Positions 1-6,469 of a stretch of DNA of 7,845 bases are shown here, piece by piece (the first letter of the stretch is position 1; every line of letters starts with the position of its first letter). The translations under genes and the position numbers were made by a program. The notes below the pieces were generated by a model that had not been told where the DNA came from, searched no databases, and was given only the letters and a program-made list of their open reading frames with translations. The stretch comes from Nitrospirota bacterium (GTDB lineage: Bacteria > Nitrospirota > Nitrospiria > Nitrospirales > Nitrospiraceae), in assembly GCA_004296865.1 (NCBI GenBank), contig SCVQ01000069.1:1-7845 (forward strand), written 5' to 3'.

Positions 1-488
1 GTCTTGCCGCTCGACACGAGATCCACGATCCGCTCTGCCAAGCCCACCACCGGCGCCAGCTCAATGGAGCCATACAACTTGATCACCTCGACCGGAATCC
101 CCTTGCCATTGAAATACCGCTCCGTGATGTTCGGGTACTTGGTGGCCACCCGAACCTTCGCGGACAGTCGGCTGCGGAGCTCCTGCCCCCGCAACGCCGC
201 CACCGAGATCCGACAGGCCCCGATCCTCAGGTCCAACGGCTCGTACACGTCCCGGTCTTGCTCCAACAACATATCCTTCCCCACCACACCCGCATCGGCC
301 GCTCCATACTCCACGTAGGTCGGAATATCGGTCGGCCGCACGATCAGCAGGGTCAGGTCATCCTTGGGACAGGTAAAGACCAGCCGCCGGCTCTCGGCCG
401 ACAGCCCTTCCGTGACGTAGCCTGCCCGCTTGAGCAAGGCCAGCGTGGGCGCCAGTAATGTGCCTTTGGACAGCGCGATCGTGATCAT
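1..488 (-). CDS. hisG: ATP phosphoribosyltransferase, 5' part (cut by window edge)
   Basis: HisG joins ATP and PRPP to give phosphoribosyl-ATP, the first and feedback-controlled step of histidine synthesis in the cytoplasm. The visible 162 residues start MITIALSKGTLLAPTLALLK, the usual HisG opening. They include a periplasmic-binding-protein-like core with VRPTDIPTYVEYGAADAGVV near residues 50-69, then KYPNITERYF near 117-126, and they end at DLVSSGK, just where the PRPP-binding loop begins. The C-terminal end lies outside, so I cannot tell the long form (own regulatory domain) from the short form (needs HisZ). The start ATG shares four bases (ATGA) with the murA stop, and I see no separate Shine-Dalgarno sequence before it, so translation is probably coupled to murA. 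The family call is firm; only the length is open. Confidence 0.95.
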   Translation of the reverse strand, partial: MITIALSKGTLLAPTLALLKRAGYVTEGLSAESRRLVFTCPKDDLTLLIVRPTDIPTYVEYGAADAGVVGKDMLLEQDRDVYEPLDLRIGACRISVAALRGQELRSRLSAKVRVATKYPNITERYFNGKGIPVEVIKLYGSIELAPVVGLAERIVDLVSSGK

Positions 489-1771
489 GGCGTTGCGCTC
501 ACAGCGGCCGGCGCGGCGCCGTCCTTCACCCGCTTGATCGTGGCGCCAAGCCCGCCGAGCTTCTGTTCGATTTTTTCATACCCGCGATCCAGATGATAGA
601 CCCGGGAGACCTCGGTGATCCCCTCGGCCGCAAGGCCGGCCAGGATCAACCCGGCGCTGGCGCGCAGGTCTGAGGCCATGACCGGAGCCCCGGTGATGTT
701 CTCGGTCCCCTTGACCACCGCCTGGTTGCCCTCCACCTTGATGTCCGCTCCCATGCGCTGCAGCTCGGGCACATGGGTAAACCGGCCTTCAAAGACCGTT
801 TCGGTGATCACGCTCGTTCCCTCGGCCACACACATGAGGGCCATCATCTGCGCCTGCATATCGGTCGGAAAGCCGGGATAGACGAAGGTCTTCGCATCCA
901 CCGCGCGCGGCCGGCCGGAAGCTTTGAGACGAATGCTGTCCTTCCCCTCCGTCACCGTGGCGCCGGTCTCCCGCAACTTCGCGATGACCGCCTCCAGATG
1001 CGCCGGGCGACAGCGCTCCACATTGACCTCGCCGCCGGTGATCGCCCCCGCGGCCAGATAGGTCCCCGCCTCAATCCGGTCCGGAATCACCTCGTGATCG
1101 GCCCCGTGCAACGCCCGCACCCCCTCCACCGTGATGAGATCGGTCCCCGCTCCTGAAATTTTGGCCCCGCGCTTCACCAGGAACGCCGCCAGGTCGCCGA
1201 TTTCCGGTTCCTTGGCGGCATTCTCAATCACGGTCGTCCCTTCGGCCAAGCAGGCCGCCATCATTAAGTTCTCCGTTCCGGTCACGGTCGGCAGCTCCAG
1301 CGCGATCCGCGCCCCGCGCAGACGCCTCGCCTTGGCCCTGATGTATCCGTGTTCGATCGCCACCTCGGCGCCGAGCCTGGCCAGACCGGCCAGGTGCAGA
1401 TTGACGGGCCGCGTGCCGATGGCACAGCCCCCGGGCAACGACACGATCGCCTCGCCCCATCGCGCGACGAGCGGCCCCAGCACCAGAACGGACGCCCGCA
1501 TCGTACGTACGAGATCGTACGGCGCTTCGGTGGAATGGATCTGATCGGCGCTGATGGCGACTCGCCCTTCCTCGGTCTTGACCGACGCTCCCAAGATCCC
1601 CAGGAGCTTGCCCATCGTGACCACATCCACCACCCCGGGCACATTGCTGAGGAGGCATTCCCCGCCACCCAGGATAGCCGAGGCCAGGATCGGCAGGGCG
1701 GCGTTCTTGGCCCCACTGATCCGGACCGTCCCGTCCAGCTTGTTGCCCCCCGTCAGAACGATGCGATCCAT
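485..1771 (-). CDS. murA: UDP-N-acetylglucosamine 1-carboxyvinyltransferase (MurA)
   Basis: MurA transfers enolpyruvate from PEP to UDP-GlcNAc, the first committed step of peptidoglycan synthesis, in the cytoplasm. The 428-residue product has the family's usual length. Visible marks are GGNKLDGTVRISGAKNAALP at the N-terminus (the Lys-Asn pair near 22-23 binds substrate), the loop SLPGGCAIGTRP with the catalytic Cys near 116, YPGFPTDMQAQ with the catalytic Asp near 304, and HLDRGYEKIE near the C-terminus. Because the Cys is present rather than Asp, the enzyme should be sensitive to fosfomycin (inference). I chose ATG at 1771; a GTG directly before it at 1774 is also possible and would add one residue. 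A GGAG lies only two bases before the ATG, so the ribosome site is weak. The gene follows prmC after 92 bases that hold an inverted heptad repeat, and its stop overlaps the hisG start. Confidence 0.97.
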   Translation of the reverse strand: MDRIVLTGGNKLDGTVRISGAKNAALPILASAILGGGECLLSNVPGVVDVVTMGKLLGILGASVKTEEGRVAISADQIHSTEAPYDLVRTMRASVLVLGPLVARWGEAIVSLPGGCAIGTRPVNLHLAGLARLGAEVAIEHGYIRAKARRLRGARIALELPTVTGTENLMMAACLAEGTTVIENAAKEPEIGDLAAFLVKRGAKISGAGTDLITVEGVRALHGADHEVIPDRIEAGTYLAAGAITGGEVNVERCRPAHLEAVIAKLRETGATVTEGKDSIRLKASGRPRAVDAKTFVYPGFPTDMQAQMMALMCVAEGTSVITETVFEGRFTHVPELQRMGADIKVEGNQAVVKGTENITGAPVMASDLRASAGLILAGLAAEGITEVSRVYHLDRGYEKIEQKLGGLGATIKRVKDGAAPAAVSATP

Positions 1772-1782
1772 CACTCCACTCA

Positions 1783-1867
1783 GTGACGCGTGATGGGTGA
1801 CGAGTAACGAGAACCGCGCCGGTGCGTTCGCCCTCTCACAGACAACCCGTCACCAGTCACTCGTCAC
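1783..1867. repeat. Inverted heptad-repeat hairpin between prmC and murA
   Basis: On the plus strand, 1783-1809 reads as 7-base units gtgacgc, gtgatgg, gtgacga, gtaacga; 1850-1869 holds the opposite orientation as gtcacca, gtcactc, gtcaccg. In the minus-strand transcript the two arms can pair in at least two registers. One is 1856-1868 with 1796-1808 (13 pairs, one of them G-U, loop 47). The other is 1845-1867 with 1783-1805 (23 positions, 19 Watson-Crick plus one G-U, loop 39). The prmC stop codon (1864-1866) lies inside the 5' arm. No T-tract follows, so this is not a normal intrinsic terminator. It may be a processing or attenuation site, or a copy of a dispersed intergenic repeat family; the sequence alone does not decide. 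Confidence 0.75.
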
Positions 1868-2766
1868 CGCCTCTGCAGACAGACGACGCGCTCGATGCCG
1901 GCCGCATCCCGTAGGATATGGGCCGGACCGTAATTCCCTTGGGCCGCAGCGATTCGAACCACGTCTTCAGCCTGGCCCTGACCGACCTCCAGCATCAGTG
2001 TCCCGCTCGGCGCCAGAAACTCCGGCGCCTCTGCAACGAGCCGGCGAACAATCGCCAGCCCATCGGTTCCGCCGACGAGGGCCATCCTGGGCTCGAACGA
2101 TTGCACCTCCGGTTGAAGCCCCGCCAATTCGCCCTCGGGAATGTACGGGGGATTCGAGACAACCCCCGCCACTTGCCCTTCCAGCCCGAGCCCGCGAAGC
2201 GGCTCAAAAAGGTCGCCGGCCACAAACGTCACACGGCCTTCCACCCCATGGCGCGCGGCGTTCTGCCGGGCGATCCGAAGCGCACCGGCCGATCGGTCCG
2301 TTGCAAACAGCACCGCTCCCGGGAGAAGACGGGCCAGCGCCACCGCAATACACCCGGACCCGGTGCCGATGTCCACAACGATCGGCGCCGGTGCGGACAA
2401 GCGCTGCCGGGCAAATGCCTCCACCAGCCGCTCGGTCTCGGGTCGAGGAATCAGGACCTCCGGCCCCACGGCAAACTCCAGGCCGCAAAAATCCTGCGTC
2501 CCAAGAATGTATTGGAGGGGTTCGCGAGCAGCCCGTCGCGCAAAGAGCGTCATCGTGCGGGCTCGGTCCTCCGGCTGCACGGCGCGTTGCCCGTCCAGTT
2601 GAAGGGCCAGGCGGGTGGTCGCGAGCGCCGCTTCCATGATCCAAACCGCTTCATGCCGGACATTCTGAATACCGGCATCAGACAAGAGCGCCTCCCCCGT
2701 CCGAAGCAACCCTTCGAGCGTCGTCCCCCGGTCAGACTCGATCTGTCGCGCAACAAGCGCCATCAT
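1864..2766 (-). CDS. prmC: Peptide chain release factor N5-glutamine methyltransferase
   Basis: PrmC (HemK) uses S-adenosylmethionine to methylate the glutamine of the GGQ motif in release factors 1 and 2, which raises their peptidyl-tRNA hydrolysis rate. The 300-residue product has an N-terminal helical domain ending in REPLQYILGTQDFCGLEF (near 81-98) and LIPRPETE (near 105-112). It then has a Rossmann methyltransferase domain with motif I VVDIGTGSGCIAVALA (near 130-145) and the catalytic NPPY (205-208) in SNPPYIPEGEL. The start ATG at 2766 overlaps the prfA stop as ATGA. A second ATG follows at once at 2763 and has the better spacing to GGAG (5 bases rather than 2), so either may be used. 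The upstream neighbour prfA encodes its substrate, which supports the call. The stop lies inside the inverted heptad repeat that separates it from murA. Confidence 0.96.
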   Translation of the reverse strand: MMALVARQIESDRGTTLEGLLRTGEALLSDAGIQNVRHEAVWIMEAALATTRLALQLDGQRAVQPEDRARTMTLFARRAAREPLQYILGTQDFCGLEFAVGPEVLIPRPETERLVEAFARQRLSAPAPIVVDIGTGSGCIAVALARLLPGAVLFATDRSAGALRIARQNAARHGVEGRVTFVAGDLFEPLRGLGLEGQVAGVVSNPPYIPEGELAGLQPEVQSFEPRMALVGGTDGLAIVRRLVAEAPEFLAPSGTLMLEVGQGQAEDVVRIAAAQGNYGPAHILRDAAGIERVVCLQRR

Positions 2767-3866
2767 GACTCCGACACGGATTTGGCATTGGCCTCGCGCA
2801 AGCCCTCGACAATCTCGTCCAGATCTCCGGCCAGGACCTGCTCCAGCCGGTGCAGGGTCAGGCCGATCCGGTGGTCCGTGACGCGGTTTTGAGGAAAATT
2901 GTAGGTGCGGATCTTTTCGCTCCGCTCGCCGGTCCCGACCTGAGACTTTCGGCTCTGCGCGATTTCCGCCTCCTGCTTGGCCCGTTCGGCCTCCACGATG
3001 CGAGCCCGGAGCGTACGCATCGCCTTGGTGCGGTTCTTCAACTGCGACCGCTCATCCTGACAGGAGACCACGACCCCGGTGGGGATATGGGTAATCCGCA
3101 CCGCCGAGTAGGTCGTGTTGACGCTCTGGCCTCCGGCACCCGAGGAGCAGAAGGTGTCGATGCGAAGATCCTTGGGATCGATCTGCACCTCGACCTCGTC
3201 CACTTCGGGCATGACCGCCACCGTCACGGTCGAGGTATGGATGCGGCCGCTGGCTTCGGTGGCCGGCACGCGCTGCACGCGATGCACGCCGCTCTCGTGC
3301 TTGAAATGCCCGTAGGCGCCCTTCCCCTCCACCAGCATCACCACGTCCTTGTAGCCCCCGATCCCGGTCTCGCTCGTTTCCACCACCTCCACACGCAGCT
3401 TCTTCCGTTCGGCGTACTTCAGGTACATCCGAAAAAGATCTCCGGCGAAGAGCGCGGCCTCCTCGCCGCCCGTGCCGGCGCGAATCTCCACGAGCGTATT
3501 CTTCTCGTCACGGGGATCTTTGGGCACCAAGAGCCCCAGGGCCCGCGCTTCGATCTCCTGCCGGCGCTCCTGCAGCGCGCGCGCCTCGTCGGTCGCCAGG
3601 CGTTGCATCTCGGCCTCCACGCCGGGGTCCTTGAGCATCTGCGACGCCTCGTCAAGCTGTCGCATCAACGCCTGGTACTCGACAAACAGACGCGCCAGTT
3701 CCTCGATCTCCATGCGCTCCTTGTTGAGCTTGTGGAGAAGCCCCGGCTGACCGAGGGCTGCGACGTCCATGAGCTGCTGGTTCAGCTCCTCATAGCGCCG
3801 CGCCACCCCCTCCCATTTGGCAAGGAACGGCACGGCTCCGGTTTCGACCGTCTGCGTGTCCGCCAT
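2763..3866 (-). CDS. prfA: Peptide chain release factor 1
   Basis: RF1 reads UAA and UAG in the ribosomal A site and triggers release of the finished protein. The 367-residue product has the N-terminal helical domain with RRYEELNQQL (near 23-32), the PCRF region with EIRAGTGGEEAALFAGDLFR (near 127-146), the codon-reading tripeptide PAT (201-203) in VQRVPATEASGRIHTS, and the catalytic GGQ (245-247) in SSGAGGQSVNTTYSAVRITH. PAT rather than SPF marks it as RF1, not RF2. The residue after GGQ is Ser, where E. coli has His. The N-terminus is some 15 residues longer than in many RF1 proteins, and no good Shine-Dalgarno sequence stands before the ATG at 3866. A GTG at 3806 (codon 21) after a G-rich stretch is a possible alternative start. 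An intrinsic terminator and a tandem repeat lie between rpmE and this gene. The stop overlaps the prmC start. Confidence 0.97.
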   Translation of the reverse strand: MADTQTVETGAVPFLAKWEGVARRYEELNQQLMDVAALGQPGLLHKLNKERMEIEELARLFVEYQALMRQLDEASQMLKDPGVEAEMQRLATDEARALQERRQEIEARALGLLVPKDPRDEKNTLVEIRAGTGGEEAALFAGDLFRMYLKYAERKKLRVEVVETSETGIGGYKDVVMLVEGKGAYGHFKHESGVHRVQRVPATEASGRIHTSTVTVAVMPEVDEVEVQIDPKDLRIDTFCSSGAGGQSVNTTYSAVRITHIPTGVVVSCQDERSQLKNRTKAMRTLRARIVEAERAKQEAEIAQSRKSQVGTGERSEKIRTYNFPQNRVTDHRIGLTLHRLEQVLAGDLDEIVEGLREANAKSVSES

Positions 3867-3881
3867 AGGTTCGCCGTCAAT

Positions 3882-3917
3882 CCTTCAGAAACCTTCACGC
3901 CTTCAGAGACCCTCACG
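3882..3917. repeat. Tandem 18-bp direct repeat upstream of prfA
   Basis: Two adjoining 18-base units, ccttcagaaaccttcacg (3882-3899) and ccttcagagaccctcacg (3900-3917), agree at 16 of 18 positions. They fill most of the space between the rpmE terminator and the prfA start, so they would lie in the prfA leader. Each unit also resembles itself internally, with a CCTTCA-like start and a CYTTCACG- or CCCTCACG-type end. No function is evident. Confidence 0.7.
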
Positions 3918-3924
3918 GGCCCAT

Positions 3925-3958
3925 AAAACAAAAAACCCCGCCCCTCCTCGAGGCAGGA
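3925..3958 (-). terminator. Intrinsic (Rho-independent) terminator after rpmE
   Basis: In the minus-strand transcript, TCCTGCCTC (3958-3950) and GGGGCGGGG (3944-3936) form a 9-bp stem, six G-C pairs and three G-U, around the 5-base loop GAGGA. It is followed by six T, one G and four T (3935-3925). It begins 25 bases after the rpmE stop. On the plus strand the G-U pairs become C-A mismatches, so the element works in one direction only. It lies inside the rho–hisG gene row and would separate rho-rpmE from prfA-prmC-murA-hisG, unless read-through or an internal promoter bridges it. Confidence 0.88.
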
Positions 3959-3983
3959 TTTTTCGCGCTGCTCCGGTTCGGAC

Positions 3984-4187
3984 CTACTTTTGCTTGGTGT
4001 ACTTCTTCTTGAATCGCTCCACCCGCCCTTCGGTGTCCATAATCTTCTGCGTGCCCGTGAAAAAGGGATGGCACCGCGAACAAATGTCAACCTTGAGGTC
4101 GCCAACGGTGGAGCGGGTTTTAAACCGCGCCCCGCAGGCGCAACTGATGGTGGTCTCGACGTACTCCGGATGAATGCCTTCCTTCAT
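3984..4187 (-). CDS. rpmE: Ribosomal protein L31 (bL31), zinc-binding form
   Basis: bL31 sits on the large ribosomal subunit at the bridge to the small subunit. The 67-residue product begins [20 protein letters not shown] and has the zinc ligands of the C+ form: Cys16 and Cys18 in the first pair, Cys36 and Cys39 in CSRCHPF. It ends in a lysine-rich tail (KKKYTKQK). C+ L31 proteins are often replaced by a zinc-free paralogue when zinc is scarce (family knowledge); no paralogue lies in this window. The gene starts 51 bases after the rho stop, with a clear ribosome site. A 5-bp stem (4202-4206 with 4216-4220) stands just upstream of that site. A strong terminator follows the gene. The rho-rpmE pairing is common in bacteria, and it probably shares the rho transcript. 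Confidence 0.97.
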   Translation of the reverse strand: MKEGIHPEYVETTISCACGARFKTRSTVGDLKVDICSRCHPFFTGTQKIMDTEGRVERFKKKYTKQK

Positions 4188-4192
4188 ACTGA

Positions 4193-4198
4193 CTCCTT
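4193..4198 (-). promoter_or_regulatory. Ribosome binding site of rpmE
   Basis: AAGGAG on the minus strand, 5 bases before the ATG at 4187. It is one of the two clear Shine-Dalgarno sequences in the window and fits high expression of a ribosomal protein. Confidence 0.85.
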
Positions 4199-4238
4199 CG
4201 TCACGGATCTCACAGCCGTGCGACGCCCCGGATCGATC

Positions 4239-5486
4239 CTACCGGTTCATCGACTGCAGGAATTCCTGGTTTGTTTTTGTTCCCCCGATCTTGTCGCTGA
4301 GAAACTCCATCGCTTCCATGGTCCCGAGCGGACTCAGCACCTTCCTGAGCACCCACATCTTGTTCAACCGGTCCCGGTCCACCAGGAGCTCTTCCTTGCG
4401 GGTCCCGGACTGACTGATGTCGATGGCCGGGAAAACTCGCTTATCCGCCAGGCGGCGATCCAGATGCACTTCCATGTTGCCCGTCCCCTTGAACTCTTCG
4501 AAGATCACGTCGTCCATGCGGCTGCCGGTGTCCACCAGCGCCGTGGCCATGATCGTCAGGCTCCCGCCGTTTTCGATGTTCCGGGCAGCGCCGAAGAACC
4601 GCTTCGGACGCTGCAGGGCATTGGAGTCCAGACCGCCGGAGAGGACCTTCCCGCTGGGCGGCGCGATCGTGTTGTACGCGCGGGCAAGCCGGGTGATGCT
4701 GTCCAGCAGAATGACCACGTCTCGTTTGTGTTCGACCAGCCGCTTGGCCTTTTCCAAGACCATTTCGGCCACCTGGGCGTGACGTTGCGCCGGCTCGTCG
4801 AACGTGGAGCTGATCACCTCCGCCTTCACCTGCCGCTGCCAATCCGTCACCTCTTCCGGTCGCTCGTCGATCAAGAGCACGATCAGCATGACCTCGGGGT
4901 GATTCTTGATGATCGCCCGGGCGATCGCCTGCAGCAACATCGTCTTGCCGGTCCGCGGAGCCGCCACGATCAACCCGCGTTGGCCCTTTCCGATCGGCGT
5001 GATCAGATCCATCACCCGGGTGCAGCGTTCCTCAGGATCGAACTCCAGGTTGATCCGTTCTTCGGGATACAACGGGGTCAGGTTGTCGAAGAGAATCTTG
5101 TCCCGCGCCACCTCGGGATCTTCGTAATTGACCTTCTCGACCTTCAGGAGCGCGAAGTACCGCTCGCTCTCCTTCGGAGGGCGGATCTGGCCGGAGACAA
5201 TGTCCCCGGTCCGAAGATTGAAGCGGCGGATCTGCGAGGGAGAGATATAAATGTCATCCGGGCCGGGCAAGTAGTTCGAATCCGGCGCGCGAAGAAAGCC
5301 GAACCCATCGGGCAACGTTTCCAGCACGCCCTCCCCGAACACCACTCCGTTTTTTTCGGTCTGGGCCTGCAGGATGGCGAAGATCAACTCCTGCTTGCGC
5401 AGGTTGGGCGCTCCCTCGATCTTCAAATCCCGCGCCACCTCGTTCAGGTCCGCGATGGACTTCTGCTTCAACTCGGCAAGATGCAT
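4239..5486 (-). CDS. rho: Transcription termination factor Rho
   Basis: Rho is a hexameric RNA-dependent ATPase that loads on unstructured C-rich RNA and pulls the transcript from RNA polymerase. With the start used here the product has 415 residues, close to the 419 of E. coli. Domains in order: an N-terminal helical part ([20 protein letters not shown]), the cold-shock-like primary RNA site with DGFGFLR (near 60-66) and [12 protein letters not shown], the Walker A AAPRTGKT (near 175-182), the Walker [17 protein letters not shown] (near 257-272), the Q-loop region [20 protein letters not shown], and [14 protein letters not shown] with the arginine finger. An upstream ATG at 5504 would add MLRENT, but the ATG at 5486 has the better ribosome site and begins at the usual family N-terminus. 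There is no long inserted domain. It heads the minus-strand row, behind a promoter near 5829-5857 and a long structured leader. Confidence 0.97.
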   Translation of the reverse strand: MHLAELKQKSIADLNEVARDLKIEGAPNLRKQELIFAILQAQTEKNGVVFGEGVLETLPDGFGFLRAPDSNYLPGPDDIYISPSQIRRFNLRTGDIVSGQIRPPKESERYFALLKVEKVNYEDPEVARDKILFDNLTPLYPEERINLEFDPEERCTRVMDLITPIGKGQRGLIVAAPRTGKTMLLQAIARAIIKNHPEVMLIVLLIDERPEEVTDWQRQVKAEVISSTFDEPAQRHAQVAEMVLEKAKRLVEHKRDVVILLDSITRLARAYNTIAPPSGKVLSGGLDSNALQRPKRFFGAARNIENGGSLTIMATALVDTGSRMDDVIFEEFKGTGNMEVHLDRRLADKRVFPAIDISQSGTRKEELLVDRDRLNKMWVLRKVLSPLGTMEAMEFLSDKIGGTKTNQEFLQSMNR

Positions 5487-5492
5487 GGTATT

Positions 5493-5499
5493 CTCCCTC
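5493..5499 (-). promoter_or_regulatory. Ribosome binding site that sets the rho start
   Basis: GAGGGAG on the minus strand ends 6 bases before the ATG at 5486. The alternative ATG at 5504 has only a GGAG 13 bases away. The spacing favours 5486 as the true start. Confidence 0.8.
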
Positions 5500-5677
5500 A
5501 ACATTAAAACTTACCGACTCCGTGGGCCACAATAGAGCCCAGAAGTCTTATTGGAACGATGAGCAACGCGTCTTTTAACATGGGTACACGGCCGAAGGTG
5601 ATGACGAGCCCGAAGAGGTTGGCCCGCGAAGGACTAGTTGCTGGCGCCCTGGATCTCCAATTGGTTGATAGCCGGCG

Positions 5678-5700
5678 GCACGTTCTCTAGTGGAACGCAC
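5678..5700 (-). promoter_or_regulatory. Hairpin in rho leader
   Basis: In the minus-strand RNA, GUGCGUUC (5700-5693) pairs with GAACGUGC (5685-5678) over 8 positions, two of them G-U, with a 7-base loop. On the plus strand the G-U pairs turn into C-A mismatches, so the structure favours the rho-sense transcript. No T-run follows directly, so it is not an intrinsic terminator. Confidence 0.5.
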
Positions 5701-5830
5701 CACTCACTCCTCCGATTGCTATGACTCGAAGTATGGCTTGATTCGAGATCTGCCCCGGGAAGCTACACTGAGGTGGAAGCGTACTATTGGTCGCGTCAAA
5801 ACTGTCGGCAAGCCAGATTACAAATGTCAT
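5687..5830 (-). CDS. Possible 47-residue leader ORF upstream of rho
   Basis: ATG at 5830 stands 8 bases after a perfect AGGAGG (5844-5839) and opens 47 codons ending in TAG. The product starts MTFVIWLADSFDATNSTLPP and has no family mark I recognise. A small leader peptide gene (rhoL) precedes rho in E. coli, so the position is suggestive. Against it, the AGGAGG lies between the -35 and -10 boxes of the likely rho promoter, so an RNA from that promoter would lack the ribosome site. The ORF is real only if transcription starts further upstream. The stop codon falls in the loop of the 5678-5700 hairpin. Confidence 0.15.
   Translation of the reverse strand: MTFVIWLADSFDATNSTLPPQCSFPGQISNQAILRVIAIGGVSGAFH
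5725..5747. promoter_or_regulatory. Second inverted repeat in rho leader
   Basis: CTCGAA (5725-5730) and TTCGAG (5742-5747) are perfect 6-base inverted copies with an 11-base loop. They lie about 75-100 bases into the inferred rho leader. The pair could be a stem in RNA or a protein site in DNA. Confidence 0.4.
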
Positions 5831-5857
5831 AGTATCGACCTCCTGGATTTTTGTCAA
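5829..5857 (-). promoter_or_regulatory. Sigma70-type promoter pointing at rho
   Basis: On the minus strand a perfect -35 TTGACA (5857-5852) is followed after exactly 17 bases by TACTAT (5834-5829), which matches TATAAT at 4 of 6 positions. Transcription would begin near 5822. It is the best promoter-like sequence I find upstream of rho, in a stretch less GC-rich than the genes around it. Closer to rho I find only weak matches. Confidence 0.6.
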
Positions 5858-5971
5858 TAGCTATTTCACATCAAGTGGACGGGCCTCCTCCTTACAGCAC
5901 AGCCTGGAAAGAGGAATGGCCGTTTCAAGAGCATTGCCTGGCCGCCGAGTTTATGCTAATAGTTCAGACCT

Positions 5972-6385
5972 ATGGCACAGCGCGAAGAAGGGCAAAATCT
6001 CGAACGGGTCTTTACCCTCGCTGAGGCCAACCGCCTCATTCCTCAGCTTCAAGAACACCTGACCGGGGTCAAGCGGGCAAAAGCCGTCTTGATCCGCACC
6101 AAAGATGAAATCAAAAAAGCCAGTTCGAAGGCCCAGTTCGGCGGAGGGAGCTTCGCTGCGCCGCACTACATCCATGCCCTCGAGCAAATCAGCGAAAATC
6201 TTCAAGCGATCCAGGACATGGGGATACTCGTCAAGGATCTTGACATGGGGCTCTGCGACTTTCCTCATAAACTCAACGGCCGACTCGTATACCTCTGTTG
6301 GAAGCTGGGAGAAGCGGAAATCCAGTGGTGGCACGACGTCCACAGCGGCTACGCCGACCGGCAGCCGTTGACGCAGAAAGATTGA
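5972..6385 (+). CDS. DUF2203 family protein
   Basis: The 137-residue protein has the pattern I know from the DUF2203 family: an N-terminal RVFTLAEANRLIPQLQEHL (near 12-30), a long helical middle rich in Lys and Glu, then GILVKDLDMGLCDFP (near 84-98), GRLVYLCWKLGEAEIQWWH (near 103-121) and a GYADRQPL end. The strongly kept C-terminal Cys, Trp, Glu and His suggest a binding or catalytic site, but the function of the family is unknown to me. There is no signal peptide or membrane segment, so it is probably cytoplasmic. An in-frame TAG stands nine bases before the ATG at 5972, so this is the earliest start. No Shine-Dalgarno sequence precedes it. A weak TATGCT (5952-5957) could be a -10 box, which would make the transcript almost leaderless. 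It is divergent from rho and probably heads the plus-strand row. Confidence 0.88.
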   Translation: MAQREEGQNLERVFTLAEANRLIPQLQEHLTGVKRAKAVLIRTKDEIKKASSKAQFGGGSFAAPHYIHALEQISENLQAIQDMGILVKDLDMGLCDFPHKLNGRLVYLCWKLGEAEIQWWHDVHSGYADRQPLTQKD

Positions 6386-6469
6386 CGCAGGAAAGAGTAG
6401 CGCCGGCCGAGCCCTGCTTCGGCGATTACTTGGCATGAAACCGTCACCGTTGCAGGTTCCTTCTCACGT

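Larger units (their letters stand above)
5487..5822 (-). promoter_or_regulatory. Long 5' leader of rho (inferred)
   Basis: This stretch of about 335 bases would be the 5' leader of the rho message if the promoter at 5829-5857 is used. It has no convincing protein gene and I see no tRNA, riboswitch or other RNA gene in it. It holds two hairpins (5678-5700 and 5725-5747), a short inverted repeat TGGGC/GCCCA (5523-5527 and 5537-5541), and a C-rich, G-poor patch around 5755-5800 in the transcript sense that could act as a Rho loading site. In E. coli, rho has a long leader in which Rho terminates its own transcript; the same control here is inference from layout only. Confidence 0.5.

Noticed and set aside
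1797..2892. Long plus-strand reading frames opposite prmC
   Set aside because: They are Pro/Arg-rich shadows of a clear PrmC gene in GC-rich DNA and show no family pattern.
2850..3926. Long plus-strand frame opposite prfA
   Set aside because: His/Leu-rich shadow of RF1; the minus strand carries PAT and GGQ motifs over the same stretch.
4230..4239. Perfect palindrome ggatcgatcc right after the rho stop
   Set aside because: Ten bases with overlapping GATC is easily a chance match; no further structure supports a site.
3990..5507. 505-codon plus-strand frame opposite rpmE and rho
   Set aside because: It crosses two certain genes and their spacer; its length comes from the codon bias of rho on the other strand.
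5934..5960. Promoter for the DUF2203 gene (TTGCCT with TATGCT or GCTAAT)
   Set aside because: Spacers of 12 or 15 bases are too short and the boxes are poor; only the -10-like TATGCT is mentioned as a possibility.
5505..5971. tRNA, other structured RNA gene or transposase remnant in the divergent spacer
   Set aside because: I find no cloverleaf, no terminal inverted repeats and no transposase-like translation in any frame.
5787..6062. 91-codon plus-strand frame running into the DUF2203 gene
   Set aside because: It overlaps the DUF2203 start in another frame, has no ribosome site and no recognisable pattern.
6394..6423. GCCGA/TCGGC hairpin between the DUF2203 and YciI-like genes
   Set aside because: Only 5 pairs and no T-tract, so it does not support a terminator.
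5951..6436. 161-codon minus-strand frame opposite the DUF2203 gene
   Set aside because: A shadow of a gene with clear family motifs on the plus strand.
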